From: Akanthomyces muscarius
Lineage: Eukaryota; Ascomycota; Sordariomycetes; Hypocreales; Cordycipitaceae
Assembly: GCF_028009165.1 (NCBI RefSeq)
Contig: NC_079241.1
Location: 62,001 to 126,000, forward strand
DNA length: 64,000 nt
Direction of reading: 5' to 3'
Shown in pieces: positions 49,594 through 60,145 of this stretch. The notes under the pieces were generated by a model, which was not told the origin of the DNA, ran no database searches, and was given only the letters and a program-made list of their open reading frames with translations. How positions within the stretch are numbered: the stretch's first letter is position 1; every line of letters starts with the position of its first letter. A program made the position numbers and the translations under genes.

Positions 49594-49795
49594 TGATAAT
49601 CCTATAAGGTACTATTAGTGAAGAGCTTTAGTTACTAGATGATCCTTAGGTTTTTAGAATAATAGTGGAATTATCACTACCTCCTTACTACTCCCTTATT
49701 AGCAGCCCGCAGCTATATAGTAGCTTCTTCGCATATAATACCTCTAGTTGCCTATAACCTCCTACCAACCAGCATGCCCTACGGGTGCCCTAATA
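49594..49795 (-). repeat. Outer LTR of X', the least mutated family X LTR
   Basis: 202 bp, begins TGATAATCC on the plus strand and ends GCCCTAATA. It keeps CG and CA sites lost in the copies at 2871 and 9587. Confidence 0.8.
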
Positions 49796-51468
49796 GTTTA
49801 GTACTCTATAGCTAGCTACGGCACTATATCTCCTAATATTACACTATTTTTAACCTAAAATAGTTTATCAATATATTTATAGGTTATAATAATCTTCTTA
49901 GTTATAAGAACTAGTAACACTACTATATCTCTCTTTACCATATAATCTCCACACCTTATTAGCTAATAACAGCACATAATAGCCTGTTTCTAACATACAA
50001 CTAAGGAGTCTAGCTCGGCACGCCTTCCGTAAATATATCTAGTTTCCAGTTCCTCCACACCGAAGGCATTCGCCGCTAAAACAGCGACAAGCTGTGGCAC
50101 CGGAGCTATTGGGCGGGAAAGCAATCGCGGTCTAGCTAAACGCTTCAAGCGGTATACCAGAATGTTTCGAGGCAATTAAAGGTAAGAACAGTCCTTAAAG
50201 TCAGTTATAGATAGTAGTTTGTATAGTAGTGCTATATTATCTGTGGACTAATATTACGGGTGGATGTTCTTAGACATTGTGTTAGGCGCAGATTTAACCA
50301 GTCCTAGGTGTTTATTAGGAACAGTTTTAAATAAGAGAAATTCAAGGCTAGGGCTATAAGTAAAAGCCGTGTAATAGGTACTAGGTCGTTTATCGAACGC
50401 ATATACTAAGGACGGGTAAAGGGTGGTCTATATGTCCACTAAGTGTCTACATCAAGGCTTCAGATACGACTACTAGCGGATTTGGCTGTTATCAACTTAG
50501 CCATCTGGTAGTGTCCTAAGATAATTAGACCAGCTACTATATGATGTCAAATTGTCGTTTTCGGCGGGGGTAGAGGTCGACGAAGTCGATGCCAACTGGC
50601 CAGCCACAGCACACACGGAAGACTGCCCCTCGATTTGATCGATCTCGGTTTTAAATGGTTTCTTTATTGCAGTTTTCCCCACGCTAAACTTACAGCTCTT
50701 TGCTAGGGGCTTGCATCGTCTACAACCGTCACGAATGAGAACGCTGCCAAGCACTCAGCCTCAGCCGACCTATAATCCTTCTCACCCCGCCGCTACCTCA
50801 GAAGCAGTAGCACTAAATTGCACATCAGAAGTAGCTACATGATACTTCTACGGAGAGACGCACTATTGGAATTCGCACAAATTAGAAAATTCTAATATTC
50901 AATTTCTCGATGATATTGGCGAAATCCTTGTAGATTTTTCGAACATATTAATGAGGTGGTAATAAACGGTCTATGTGATGCTTGCTTTCGCCAATCAGGA
51001 GGTAAACGCGCTGTCTTGGCTCGACGATCAGGTACACGCCTAAACCGCCATAAATTGATTAAAGTACGGCCGTAGAACAGTCTTTTCAGAGGCATTTGAG
51101 AAAGATGAAAACTATGGCATTAGTTTCAGCAGCCACATAATTCGTTTGACGTAATATTAAATAGTTCCTAGAGTGATTACTTCCGGTGCAGTCTAGTGCC
51201 GATCGGCATTTCCGACGAAGCGTTCTTTGTACAAGACTACATTATAATAAGCAGCACTATTTGCTGTGGGAGAACCAGCCTCTCTTCCAACATTATGCAC
51301 AATTGACTTCGGCGAGGAGGATGTGCGCAGTCAATCTATCGTTATTGGCGGCATAGTGTCTGGACCAATGCTCTCGAACTCTCGCCTAAATACGGGGCAC
51401 AAATGGGGCAGCAGCAAATATCCTAGTGGACAACGTACATGAACCTGACATTCCGTTCCCAACCGCAA
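49796..51468. other. Intergenic region between the transposon block and the sugar permease
   Basis: About 1.7 kb, composition returning to normal. A minus-strand frame at 50497-50754 (85 codons, with CRRCKPLAKSCKFSVGKTA) and others are short and motif-free. No supported gene. Confidence 0.45.
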
Positions 51469-53346
51469 CTACTCGTTGTCCTTGACGTCGATAACCGTCG
51501 ATTTGAATTTCCTGGCTGATACCTTACGATTGAACAGAATATCCGCCTCGCGGTAAGAACGGTCTTTGAGTTCGGGGAGACCATAGTAGGCAGACACCAG
51601 ACATACCAGCGCCGTGCCTCCCCACACGTAGCCACACTTGCCGGCAAGATTCCATCCAGTAGGGTTGAGCAGCTGCGATGCCAGATAAATCATGGGGATC
51701 TCAGCCACATAGTAAGCTGCGCGACCGACACCGGTTGACAGAGCTCGGAGGCGAACGGAGGACGTCTCAGCAATAATTGTGTAAGAAACTGGGCCAAGGC
51801 TTCCAGCAAAGATAAATGAAATGACAATTCCCAGCACAGCCTGCGCATAGTTTGTCGCGTTGTTCTGTGGGATCGAGGCGCAGACTCCCAGTAGGATGAG
51901 GAGTGTCATGTTGGCGGTTGTACCGTATAAGTACACCGTTCGGCGGCCGAAAAACGCAATCAGCGGCCAGGAGAGTGTGTTTGCGACAAACTGGAGGCAT
52001 GAGTTGATTAGATTGAGCATGAATGCCTTGTCAGGGGCGATTCCAGCCTCTGCAACAACACATTAGCTAAAATCAAATCCAGGAGAAAGCGGCCATCCCT
52101 TACGCTCGAAAAAAAAGGTGGCCTGGTTGGCAATGAGATTGCCTGCAAAATTCTGTGAGGCGTAGATTAAACAGGTGATGAGGGTTCGACGCAGATCGGT
52201 GCCCTTGAACAGGTCTAATAGACTGGGCGTCCCGCCTTGCTGCACTTCAAGCTCAACGGTGCGCTCCATCATAGCCAACGTCTGCTGAGTCTGCTCCTCT
52301 GTCTGGCTGCCAAGCCGCTTAATGGAGCGAAGGGCTTCAGCTTTGCGGCCACGGCGAATAAGCCACCATGGTGATTCGGGCGCAAGGAAAATGAGGATTA
52401 GTAGCGGAGTCTATTTCCAGACATGAGTGTCAACAAATTACGAGGAGATCCGGCGGTAGGATGAAACTTACAGGGAAAATCCACTGGAGCGCAAGAGGAA
52501 TGCGCCAAGCCCATTCATCAGCGCGATGGTTGGTACTGTATGTGGCACCGGAAACAATTATCTGACCAATGGACCAACTCATTTGTAGAGTAGCCGTGCA
52601 AGCGCCTCGGAGCGAAAGCGGGACGACTTCGCTAGCATACGCAGGGGAGTTTGCAATAAACATGCCCCATGGCACGCCTTCCAGCGCCTGCCCAACGACG
52701 AGAAAAGTGAGGGAATTGGCCTGCAAATTACTTAGAACAGAAATCGCATTGAGACTTTTCCGTGATTAACACTTACAAAGAATGACACAAAAATCGTCAG
52801 GTTCATCAAAACCAGGGCCAATATCGTGGTCCAACGATAACCCAGGCGATTCGTGATGGGGCCGGCAAGAAAGACACCAATAAAGGCGCCGCACTGTCCA
52901 GACTGGAACAAAGCGCTTTGCCATCGTGTCGGAATGACATAGCCGTCTTTCTCATTGACGTAAACACCGTAGTGTCTGCGGAAAGCTGTTTGCGCAACAA
53001 AGTTGCCATTTAAGAACATGTCAAAAGCTTCCATCACCTAAATCACATCAGTACAACGCTGTCTTCACCATGTGCTGAGCGCGGTGACACGTTCACTAGA
53101 CTAGAGTGCATGCCATGCATGAAAACTTACAATGGTGAAGCACATCACAAAGGCCCAGAAACAACCCCAGGGGTGTTTCTTGGCTGCCTCCCACACACCC
53201 ATTTCATGTTCTCTATTTTCGCCGTCGAAGGCATTTTCCATTAGAGCAGGTTTGGTAAGAATTTCGGCATGGTCCGTGTCGACGCGCGGTTTTTCAGTAA
53301 CTCCGTCAGCGGCCGTTGCCGGTTTGGCTTCCACCTGTCCAGACAT
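51469..53346 (-). CDS. MFS sugar transporter, maltose/alpha-glucoside permease type
   Basis: Five exons by my model: 53346-53131, 53037-52777, 52720-52472, 52410-52104, 52049-51469; all junctions keep frame (537 aa, about 12 membrane segments). Family marks in order: cytosolic N-terminus of ~55 residues; NRLGYRWT in the loop after TM2; EGVPWGMFIANSPAYASEVVP; WRIPLALQWIFP; PESPWWLIRRGR; a long central loop; FFEQAGIAPDKAF; FGRRTVYLYG; and PELKDRSYREADILFNRKV at the C-terminus, the PETKG-like signature. Proton-driven uptake of alpha-glucosides at the plasma membrane is the family role; exact sugar unknown. The next genes to the right are a GST and a Zn2Cys6 regulator. Intact. Confidence 0.93.
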
Positions 53347-55048
53347 GGTTGCTTAAATTCTTCTGGCCCCCACGCGAAAGTGCTAATGCAAGAAAGCGCT
53401 GTTCTGCAGATGGGTTTTGAACTTAGTCAGGTAGAGGAGAGGAAGGCACACTCTGTAGTAAATAAAGTGCAACAAAAGGCTGGGGTAGGTACCCTTTATA
53501 TCTCGCCCGAGGGTTCTGTTTGAGACAGGACTGAGGGTCGTCTGATGACGAGTAACTGCACAACCATAAAAGAACCCCGAGGCCGTCCTTTGATTGGGTC
53601 GCCTGTATCAAAAAACGCCACAAAAGCCACAGAACCAGCGAAAACTCCCTGTTCTGGCCTTAGCGGCCAACAATTAGCAAGGGTGAAGCAGCGCGCAGCC
53701 TTTGTCGATCACCGTGCCCGCTTTTCGCAGTTCGGGGTAATCTGGGGCGCTGCTGGCGTCGTTTCCCGCCCTGAGTCTTTGCGCGAGCGCTGGTTATTCT
53801 GATGGTCTGTGACTTATTGCAAAAACCTTTGTGAGCGACACATAAACCGCTGACGTAGAACCCGAAGCGCGCCAATACCAGAGTCCCTTTTCAGCCTCAA
53901 AGGTGATCACCAGGCTATGGGGGGCTAGTAGATTGCGGGGAAGCGCTAGCACGTGTTGAAGGAGTAAGAGCGAGTTCTAGATCGCATTCCCCTCCTGCCA
54001 ACATTGTGCAATCGAACCGAGGCGACTTTTGCGGCTCTGGGCTGGTTGCACTGGGTGTGCGATGACGAGAAACAAGCCCAGTAACACTGGGTGGTTAGCG
54101 CGCGATAATTTCTCCAACACTTTCGATGAAGACGCGACGTGATCGTGAGCATAAACTGTGGTTCTCGTCCAGCCCCTCTTCCTCCCTTAGTTGCCGCCTA
54201 TAATTACAGAATCCGTCCACCAACTAATAAGGCACTTCTTTTTATCCTGAGTTTACCTTCAAATTGGTAAATTTCGAAATTTAATGAGGTGTAGGGTATC
54301 GCGCTCTGGGCTAGGCTTGCTGCCGCTTGGTGTAATCCAAGTATAACCGCGGAAGTTCTTTTACCTTCGAGAGACCGCTCCTGTTGCACGCTCGTCATAA
54401 TTAGCGATTCTATAAGTATTGTGGTTATAAATCGTCTTCCCAGCGACTGCGTAATTACCGCGCGTAGGTTTCGAAGAGGCGAAACACTTAGCATAGCATC
54501 TACAGAAGTGTTATGAGTGGGGCATCGCCAATAGCCCCGGCTCGGACCATTCGGAAGGTCCGAACTCGAATATGACACCATAATCCATTCCAGTCGTTTA
54601 CTAATATGATGCTTGATGAAACATTGTAAGCGCGACGTGCTTATGTATCAGGTTTTGAGATCAAAATTGCTGTATCTTGAATCATCCGCTCCGGCTGACA
54701 TTCTTACCGTGTAATTGTGTCGGCTGTAGATCCGCCGCCCCGCGGCTACTTCAGTGCATCAGGTTAAGTTCGAATACTGCGTGACATTTCCGGTATTTGT
54801 CAGCCTGCTGGGTTTTTTGCAGTCTTACGTCTGGTAGTAATGAAAACCGATGTATTTTTGAATGATGTGCATATAGAAGGGGGGGCGGAAGTTGTGTATT
54901 TAAAGGACAGCATAGCTCCGTCATGCCAAATCATCTATCACTCTATTATTTACTGAATATTTCAACATCAACCAAGAATTAAATTCCTTTGCAAGCTTTA
55001 ACCCCATAGTCTATTTCCGACAGCTTGATACAGCTTCACTGCTTCGCA
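53347..55048. other. Divergent promoter region between permease and GST
   Basis: 1.7 kb between divergently transcribed genes. Frames inside (e.g. 54204-54581 minus) have no recognisable motif. A TATA box for the permease is at 53494-53503. Confidence 0.5.
53494..53503 (-). promoter_or_regulatory. TATA box of the sugar permease
   Basis: GATATAAAGG on the minus strand, about 150 bp upstream of the ATG at 53346. Confidence 0.5.
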
Positions 55049-55711
55049 ATGGTCGAAATGGAAGCCATCAAAGTGCTGGGAATTCACGGGCCCAACGCTG
55101 GTAAAGTTATTCTTCTCTGTGAGGAGTTGGGCTTGCCATATGAGACCGAAGTGATTCCACTCACAGACATTAAGAATCCCAACTACGTCGCCATCAATCC
55201 GAACGGGCGACTGCCATCTATTCAGGACCCAAACACGGGCCTCACGCTGTGGGAATCGGGCGCAATCATCGAGTACTTGACGGAGCGATACGACCAAACC
55301 CACAAGCTAAGCTTCGTGCCTGGTACATTCGAGGCATACCATGCTCGTCAATGGCTTTTCTATCAGACCACCGGCCAGGGACCGTACTACGGGCAAGCAA
55401 TGTGGTTCATCATATATCAGCCGCTTCCCGAGGCGCGCGAGCGATATGTCAAGGAAGTCAATCGTGTGACTGGTGTCCTGGAGGGACACCTGGCGAAGCA
55501 GACGCCTGACGCGGACGGGAACTCCTGGTTAGTCGGCAGCCGTCTCTCTTATGTGGACATGGCCTTCTTTACGTGGCAGCACACAGCCGAGCCGCGAATT
55601 CCGAACGAGGAGTTCAACCAGGATGACTATCCGCAGGTCAAGAAGTGGATTGGCAACATGCTCGTGCGCCCGAGCGTAAGAAAGATGCTGAAGTTGCAAG
55701 AAGCTAAATAA
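55049..55711 (+). CDS. Glutathione S-transferase, Ure2p-like
   Basis: A 220-aa intronless protein. The start at 55049 is the first ATG after the TATA-like TATTTAAA near 54896. The N-terminal thioredoxin-fold domain (residues ~5-88) has GPNAGKVILLCEELGLPYE, the cis-proline region NPNGRLPSIQDP and the glutathione-binding ESGAIIEYL. The C-terminal helical domain (~95-215) contains FYQTTGQGPYYGQAMWF, typical of the fungal Ure2/nitrogen-regulator-like GST group, and SRLSYVDMAFFTW with the N-capping box. Expected role: cytosolic glutathione conjugation or peroxidase activity in detoxification. Length is normal. Regulation of nitrogen genes should not be assumed, since the prion-type N-terminus of yeast Ure2 is absent. 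Confidence 0.95.
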   Translation: MVEMEAIKVLGIHGPNAGKVILLCEELGLPYETEVIPLTDIKNPNYVAINPNGRLPSIQDPNTGLTLWESGAIIEYLTERYDQTHKLSFVPGTFEAYHARQWLFYQTTGQGPYYGQAMWFIIYQPLPEARERYVKEVNRVTGVLEGHLAKQTPDADGNSWLVGSRLSYVDMAFFTWQHTAEPRIPNEEFNQDDYPQVKKWIGNMLVRPSVRKMLKLQEAK

Positions 55712-56075
55712 TTTGTGGCAGGGCCGAGGCTTTGTCTTACACAGACGAGCCATCAGTGTATGGGTGGAAGGGCATAGAGACAGATCATATTAGGCTAGAT
55801 AATCAATAACAACATTCATCTCTGGACACTCCTGCCTAATCTCACGTATTACTGTCATGTTGTACTTCAGAAGGCTCACCAGGTCTCGATGACGTCTTAG
55901 ACGCAATAGAGCCCGTCTAGCCATCTGGGGGATCCTATCTGAACATCTTGCCGCTACGAGGCCAACTGGAAGCGGTTTTAGGGCGGGGCAAACCTTTTAT
56001 TGGCCTACAACTTGATGTTGCATGCGATATAGGTCGTTGACAGTGTTTTATTTGAACCTAAGCAAGCTCAATTGA
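55712..56075. other. Convergent 3' intergenic region
   Basis: About 360 bp between the convergent GST and regulator genes; no gene or clear element seen. Confidence 0.5.
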
Positions 56076-58010
56076 TCATATGAAGGACGCTGAAGCGCTC
56101 GAACTAGAAACACTGACAGCTTCTATTGCTTCGTTGTTTAGCCGGTTGCATGTTATACGCATTCGCACCAGTTCGTCGGACTGTGAGAGTGTGCTTGGGT
56201 CTTCGGCAAGTGTTTCCAACAGACGCAGAAATGGCTTGACAAGAGCGAGGTCTGAAATTGCGTTTGGCGACATGGGATTTTGTGCTAGACTAGATAGCAC
56301 GCTACTAGCGGCAGCGAAGAAAGCGTGAATCAGCATCCTAAGGCAAGTTAGACAAAGTATTCAATAATGCCGTGCTTTTCTATCGACCACCTACCAGACA
56401 CAGGCGCAATCGCCTTGAGGGATTGCCTCAACGAGGCGGATCGCTTTGCGTGACTCGACGACGCATACATTGCTTGAAGGTAATAATGCTTCAGGTAGGC
56501 TGAGGTCTTGGTTGTAGGAAGGCGGCGCCGTCGGCGGTAAGTGGCGATCAATCATCGCGAGGCAGTGGATATATGTGAGTCGTAGAACCACCTTGTGGAT
56601 CATCTCGCCCGAAAGCTGCAGACCTGAAGATAAATTGCAGTCCTCTGGTAGTTCAAGCTGCGCACAAGACGTCCAATACAACAATAAAGAACTCAGTTTT
56701 TGTGCCGCGATGGCTCTCTGTGTCGTCGTCTGTCGTGCAGCTCGTACCGAGTACAGTTGCCTATATACCTGCCCCTGAACTAGGGCAAGCCCTATGCGGA
56801 GGTTGAAGAGGTCTAGATTGCCTTTCCCAAAGTTTCCGTTTGCTGGCAGACGTACATCCATGTCATCATCGTCTTGGCCAAAGGGTCGACCCGTCCGCAG
56901 ACTGATATCTTTATCCAGAATGTACACCTTCCAAAACACCCGCCTCCGTTTCTCAGCTTGCATTTCCGTAATTTCTAGACTGGTACATTCTCTATGCAAA
57001 TTCATAGCTTGTGCCAAGCGCAGAGCGGCGGCAACGAGCATTGCGGCCGGCTCCGGATTCGGTGTTCCCTGAAGAACACAGGCCATACCCGCCAGAGCCT
57101 GCACAGCAGAGAGGCTGTGGTTAGAGACGGTCAGTTTGGAAACGACGCTCAAAGCGCTTTGTGCATGACCAAAAGCTAGTATGTTCTCCTGCGTCGGGTC
57201 CAACATAGGTATGGCGCGGAGTCGATGAGCTATTGACAGCACAACATTGAGGCAGGCCCACCAAGCAGCATCTGTAGGATTGGAAGTCGAATATTTGAGT
57301 TGAAACTCTTTGAAGAAGTCCTCTTCATCAAAAAGTGGAAGAAACCTATTATAGTTTCTGAAAGTTTCTTCAATCAACTCCAGAGCGACTGCTTTCGTGG
57401 GAAGTGGCTGGATCGTTGGTGGAGAACCCGAGCATAACTCTGGAGCGGGTAGAGGCCAGACATAGTCAGTTATATGACCTCTGAGCGTCGATAGATCCGG
57501 TTGATTATGGTCGTATAACGGGAATACTCCGAAGTTGAACTGCAGATTGCTCGTCTGTTCGGGTGAGAGCATTCGTGGCTCGCTCTCTAGCATCCATGCA
57601 TTCATTCCATTGGTAGACTTGATCAGCGCCGTTGTACTGGGTGATGCTGCCAGGGTCGTCTGTTCTATATGCGAACTGATGTTGGGTACAGTTGGCTTCC
57701 CCAACGGCCGGTCTTCTACCATGGCCTCTACTTCGATAAGTCTTTTCTCGAGTTGCGCAATGTATTTGAAGCTGTAAACCTTTTAATAAGAAGAACCACG
57801 TGGTCTGCAGTAGCATACTAACCCAGCTGGTCTGCGACGCTTCCTCTTCATTGCAATTGGCGTAAAGTGACAGCGTGTGCCACGCTTGGTGCACTGACTG
57901 CATCCTTGCGTTGTAGGCTCGCAGCGAATTTTTTTCGTCCGGCACGTGTCGCAAGCCTTGCAGTAGAGAGTCAACAAAGGCCGAATAGCATTACATTTTC
58001 CGCTCAACAT
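56076..58010 (-). CDS. Zn2Cys6 fungal-specific transcription factor
   Basis: Three exons by my model: 58010-57823, 57771-56395, 56337-56076; introns of 51 and 57 bp have GTTAGT and GTAGGT donors and TACAG and CTTAG acceptors, and frame is kept (608 aa). The Zn2Cys6 cluster has cysteines at about 20, 23, 30, 37, 40 and 47, followed by a basic KRKRRR tract (nuclear targeting) and a short coiled coil across the first splice (YIAQLEKRLIEVEA). The fungal transcription-factor domain spans ~190-470, with FRNYNRFLPLFDEEDF, ALRLAQAMNLHRE and RRVFWKVYILDKDISLRTGRP. The C-terminus ends in a Ser/Ala-rich tail. It may control the divergent permease/GST neighbours, but that is only proximity. Intact. Confidence 0.93.
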
Positions 58011-58453
58011 ACACGAATGACGACTGGCCGCTCCTCGCCTCTAAAATTTGACTGGGCCTGGGGACCTGTTCGTGACTCCATGACGTGCTAACCTGGCCTA
58101 GACCGCCCGCTTTGAGCGATTGTTAGGCGAGGATTCGAGGAAGCTTCGGTCTAACTGCTTGGCTGCTTGACTGGCTGTGTTACAAAATTAAGGACATGAA
58201 GTCTCGAAAAGGGTTGCTTGATCAGTCTCAGCATATTCATCAGCGCTGCCGTCATGATGAGACAAAAATTGGATTATAAATCATACACCTTCTGATAGCA
58301 GGGATGGCAGCCCCCAATAAATACGAAGTGCATGTACTAGTTCAGGACCCGCTGACTAATTCTGGTGGGCGACTTTCCCAGCACCTAGTGACAGCGCCAG
58401 GTTCAGAGAGCTACTCCGCCGACTAACGTTACCTAGATTCAACTCTATTATCC
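58011..58453. other. Intergenic region
   Basis: About 440 bp upstream of the regulator; no gene seen. Confidence 0.5.
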
Positions 58454-58740
58454 TTAAGCTGAGCCATACTTATAGCACCACTTTCCAACTCTTTCTAAAA
58501 TGTCCAATTTCAAATGCCGTGCCGTTATAGCGTGTCCTTGATCAGGGTATCGCACAAATTCACAGGTCAGCCCATGCATCCTTGCGCCGCGATGGTAGCC
58601 CACAGCCTGCGAAGTTGAGCACTGTGTGTCATCGGCGCCGTGAAGGATGAGCATTGGCGGGATAACCATTTCCCCCAGACGCTTCGCCTCGTTCACAGCG
58701 TGTCTCATCTCCCAGATTGCGCTTCCCTAGGCGTGTGCCA
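58454..58740 (-). pseudogene. C-terminal fragment of a prolyl-oligopeptidase (S9) family peptidase
   Basis: About 95 codons reading SAIWEMRH, then PPMLILHGADDTQCSTSQAV, CEFVRYPDQGHAI and a final helix to a TAA at 58454. This is the end of an S9C acylaminoacyl-peptidase-like alpha/beta hydrolase domain, with the catalytic Asp (HGADD) and His (QGHAI) but not the nucleophile Ser or the beta-propeller. The frame is cut at about 58740 by a truncated piggyBac transposase in another frame. The rest of the peptidase is not in the window. Confidence 0.75.
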
Positions 58741-59487
58741 TTTCCAGCCTAGAAAGTACCCTGCTTCGGCGATGACCCAGATCTTAAAGCCTGTGGGAGT
58801 CGGCTTATTTGGTATCGTGACCTTCTGTTTTGAGCGCCCTGTAAAGCGTACGATGCACTCATCAACAGCTAGGTTTGTGCCTGGTTTATAGAGGCGAAGA
58901 GAGGCTTCCTTTAGCTGCTCTGACCACTCGTGTGTGATAGAGAACGGGCGAGGAAGAGGCGTATCTTCAGAGCCACAAATCCGAAGCTGACGATGTAAGA
59001 GGAAGAAGCGGTCATAAGTAATATACTTCGCGATTGGGTGACTTGGCCTCACTGGGGCAGCTATTGAGGTCTTCCAATACTCTTCAAGTTGACTTTCTGC
59101 GTGTATTGACATATAAATCATACAGCCGAGGAATAGATAGAGCTCATCAGGATCCGTATCGCGCCAAGTGTTAATTCTAGCGCGTTGTTTTTGTGGCCCA
59201 GTCAGCCCACGCCTCGCCCCGTCATTTGTGTACCTGACCCAGGAATTAATAAGAGATTCGCTTATAAACTCCTTGAAAAGTGACAAAGGCGTCGGGGCTT
59301 GATAGTGTATGTGTGGCTCGCGATAGGGCACGCGAAGAGGCTCAAAACGCGTGCCTTCGTCGGCCACAGGAGGCTTGTCAGGTCGGTAGGTGCTATCAGC
59401 TGGTTGCTCAGCCTGCGCATCTTCTAACTGCACAAAAAGCTCCGTGTCGCCGGAATATAGGAAGAATTGACTCTGGCTACTAGCCAT
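58735..59487 (-). pseudogene. piggyBac-type transposase (DDE_Tnp_1_7), 3'-truncated
   Basis: An open frame of 260 codons from an ATG at 59487. It has the N-terminal DDE_Tnp_1_7 region (LSLFKEFISESLINSWVRYTN, ELYLFLGCMIYMSIHAESQLEEYW) and the block around the first catalytic Asp, LAVDECIVRFTGRSKQK, then GFKIWVIAEAGYFLGWKWH. Similarity stops there; full proteins are at least twice as long and carry two more catalytic Asp, so this copy is inactive. It is not RIP-mutated. No TTAA-flanked end could be identified. Confidence 0.85.
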
Positions 59488-60145
59488 TATATTTTTTATG
59501 AATTAATTTGTATGGGAATGCCACCAAAACGCGTTGTGTTATTGAGGCTGACTACGTACCTTCCAAGTACCGTGTCTAAAGTGGGTCTAGTGACTTTGGT
59601 GTAGGCCCTCCACTGCCAAAGGGTCGAAATAGGGGAGCCCCCCCCCCAGCAAGTGGGCACGAAGTAGATCGCACCCCAGCAAAGTAAATGTGGTCGAATT
59701 GAATGAATTGAAGCTGGAAGTTGTCGATTCGCTCCAGTCCCTAGTGTGAAGTTGAAAGTTCGACAGGGACCGGCTAGGCCGTCGCGAACAGGAGCGCGAT
59801 AACAGTAGATGCGCGAGGCAGGTTGTGGTAAGGTGTCGCATTCGTACTGTTGTTGTCTCTGCCCGTTATCTCTGCGATGTGGGTGTCAGCCGCGTCGCTC
59901 AGTGGAAAGGTCGTATGTAATCTGTAGAGGTGAGTGGGTTGTGCTCAGTAGCAGCCCTTTTGTCCGACCCCTGTCGTCGCAGCATTGTTCATGCCGAACT
60001 GTAATAGCGTAATCTGCAGACTCCCTGGTAGCTAAATAGAGCGACTCACTGTCATCCAACAACAGTCGTAACCGACTGGGGCTTTGCGTGCGTTTCTGTC
60101 CAATTTCGCACTTTGTAAAACACTTTGAATCGTATAAGCAGCCAA
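59488..60145. other. Intergenic region with C-run
   Basis: About 660 bp upstream of the MFS gene; includes a run of ten C near 59638. No supported gene. Confidence 0.45.

Larger units (their letters stand above)
38875..49795 (-). mobile_element. 5' part of a second family X gypsy element (X'), split by Z1 and Y
   Basis: Segments 38875-39780, 41536-42803 and 49587-49795 line up in order with 7411-8310, 8311-9575 and 9587-9788 of the full-length X element, same orientation. It covers the region from the middle of RT back to the 5' LTR (49594-49795). Everything 3' of the RT middle is missing at the junction with Z2. RIP-mutated throughout, least at the outer LTR. Confidence 0.8.

Noticed and set aside
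34804..49800. CRISPR-like or satellite arrays in the AT block
   Set aside because: Repeats are dispersed transposon copies or the single 174 bp duplication; no regular spacer pattern.
57505..57954. 149-codon minus-strand frame overlapping the Zn2Cys6 gene
   Set aside because: It is an alternate frame across exon 1, intron and exon 2 of the regulator, which has the real domain content.
51469..58010. A sugar-uptake or secondary-metabolite gene cluster (permease, GST, regulator)
   Set aside because: No core biosynthetic enzyme or glycosidase is present; adjacency alone does not support a cluster.
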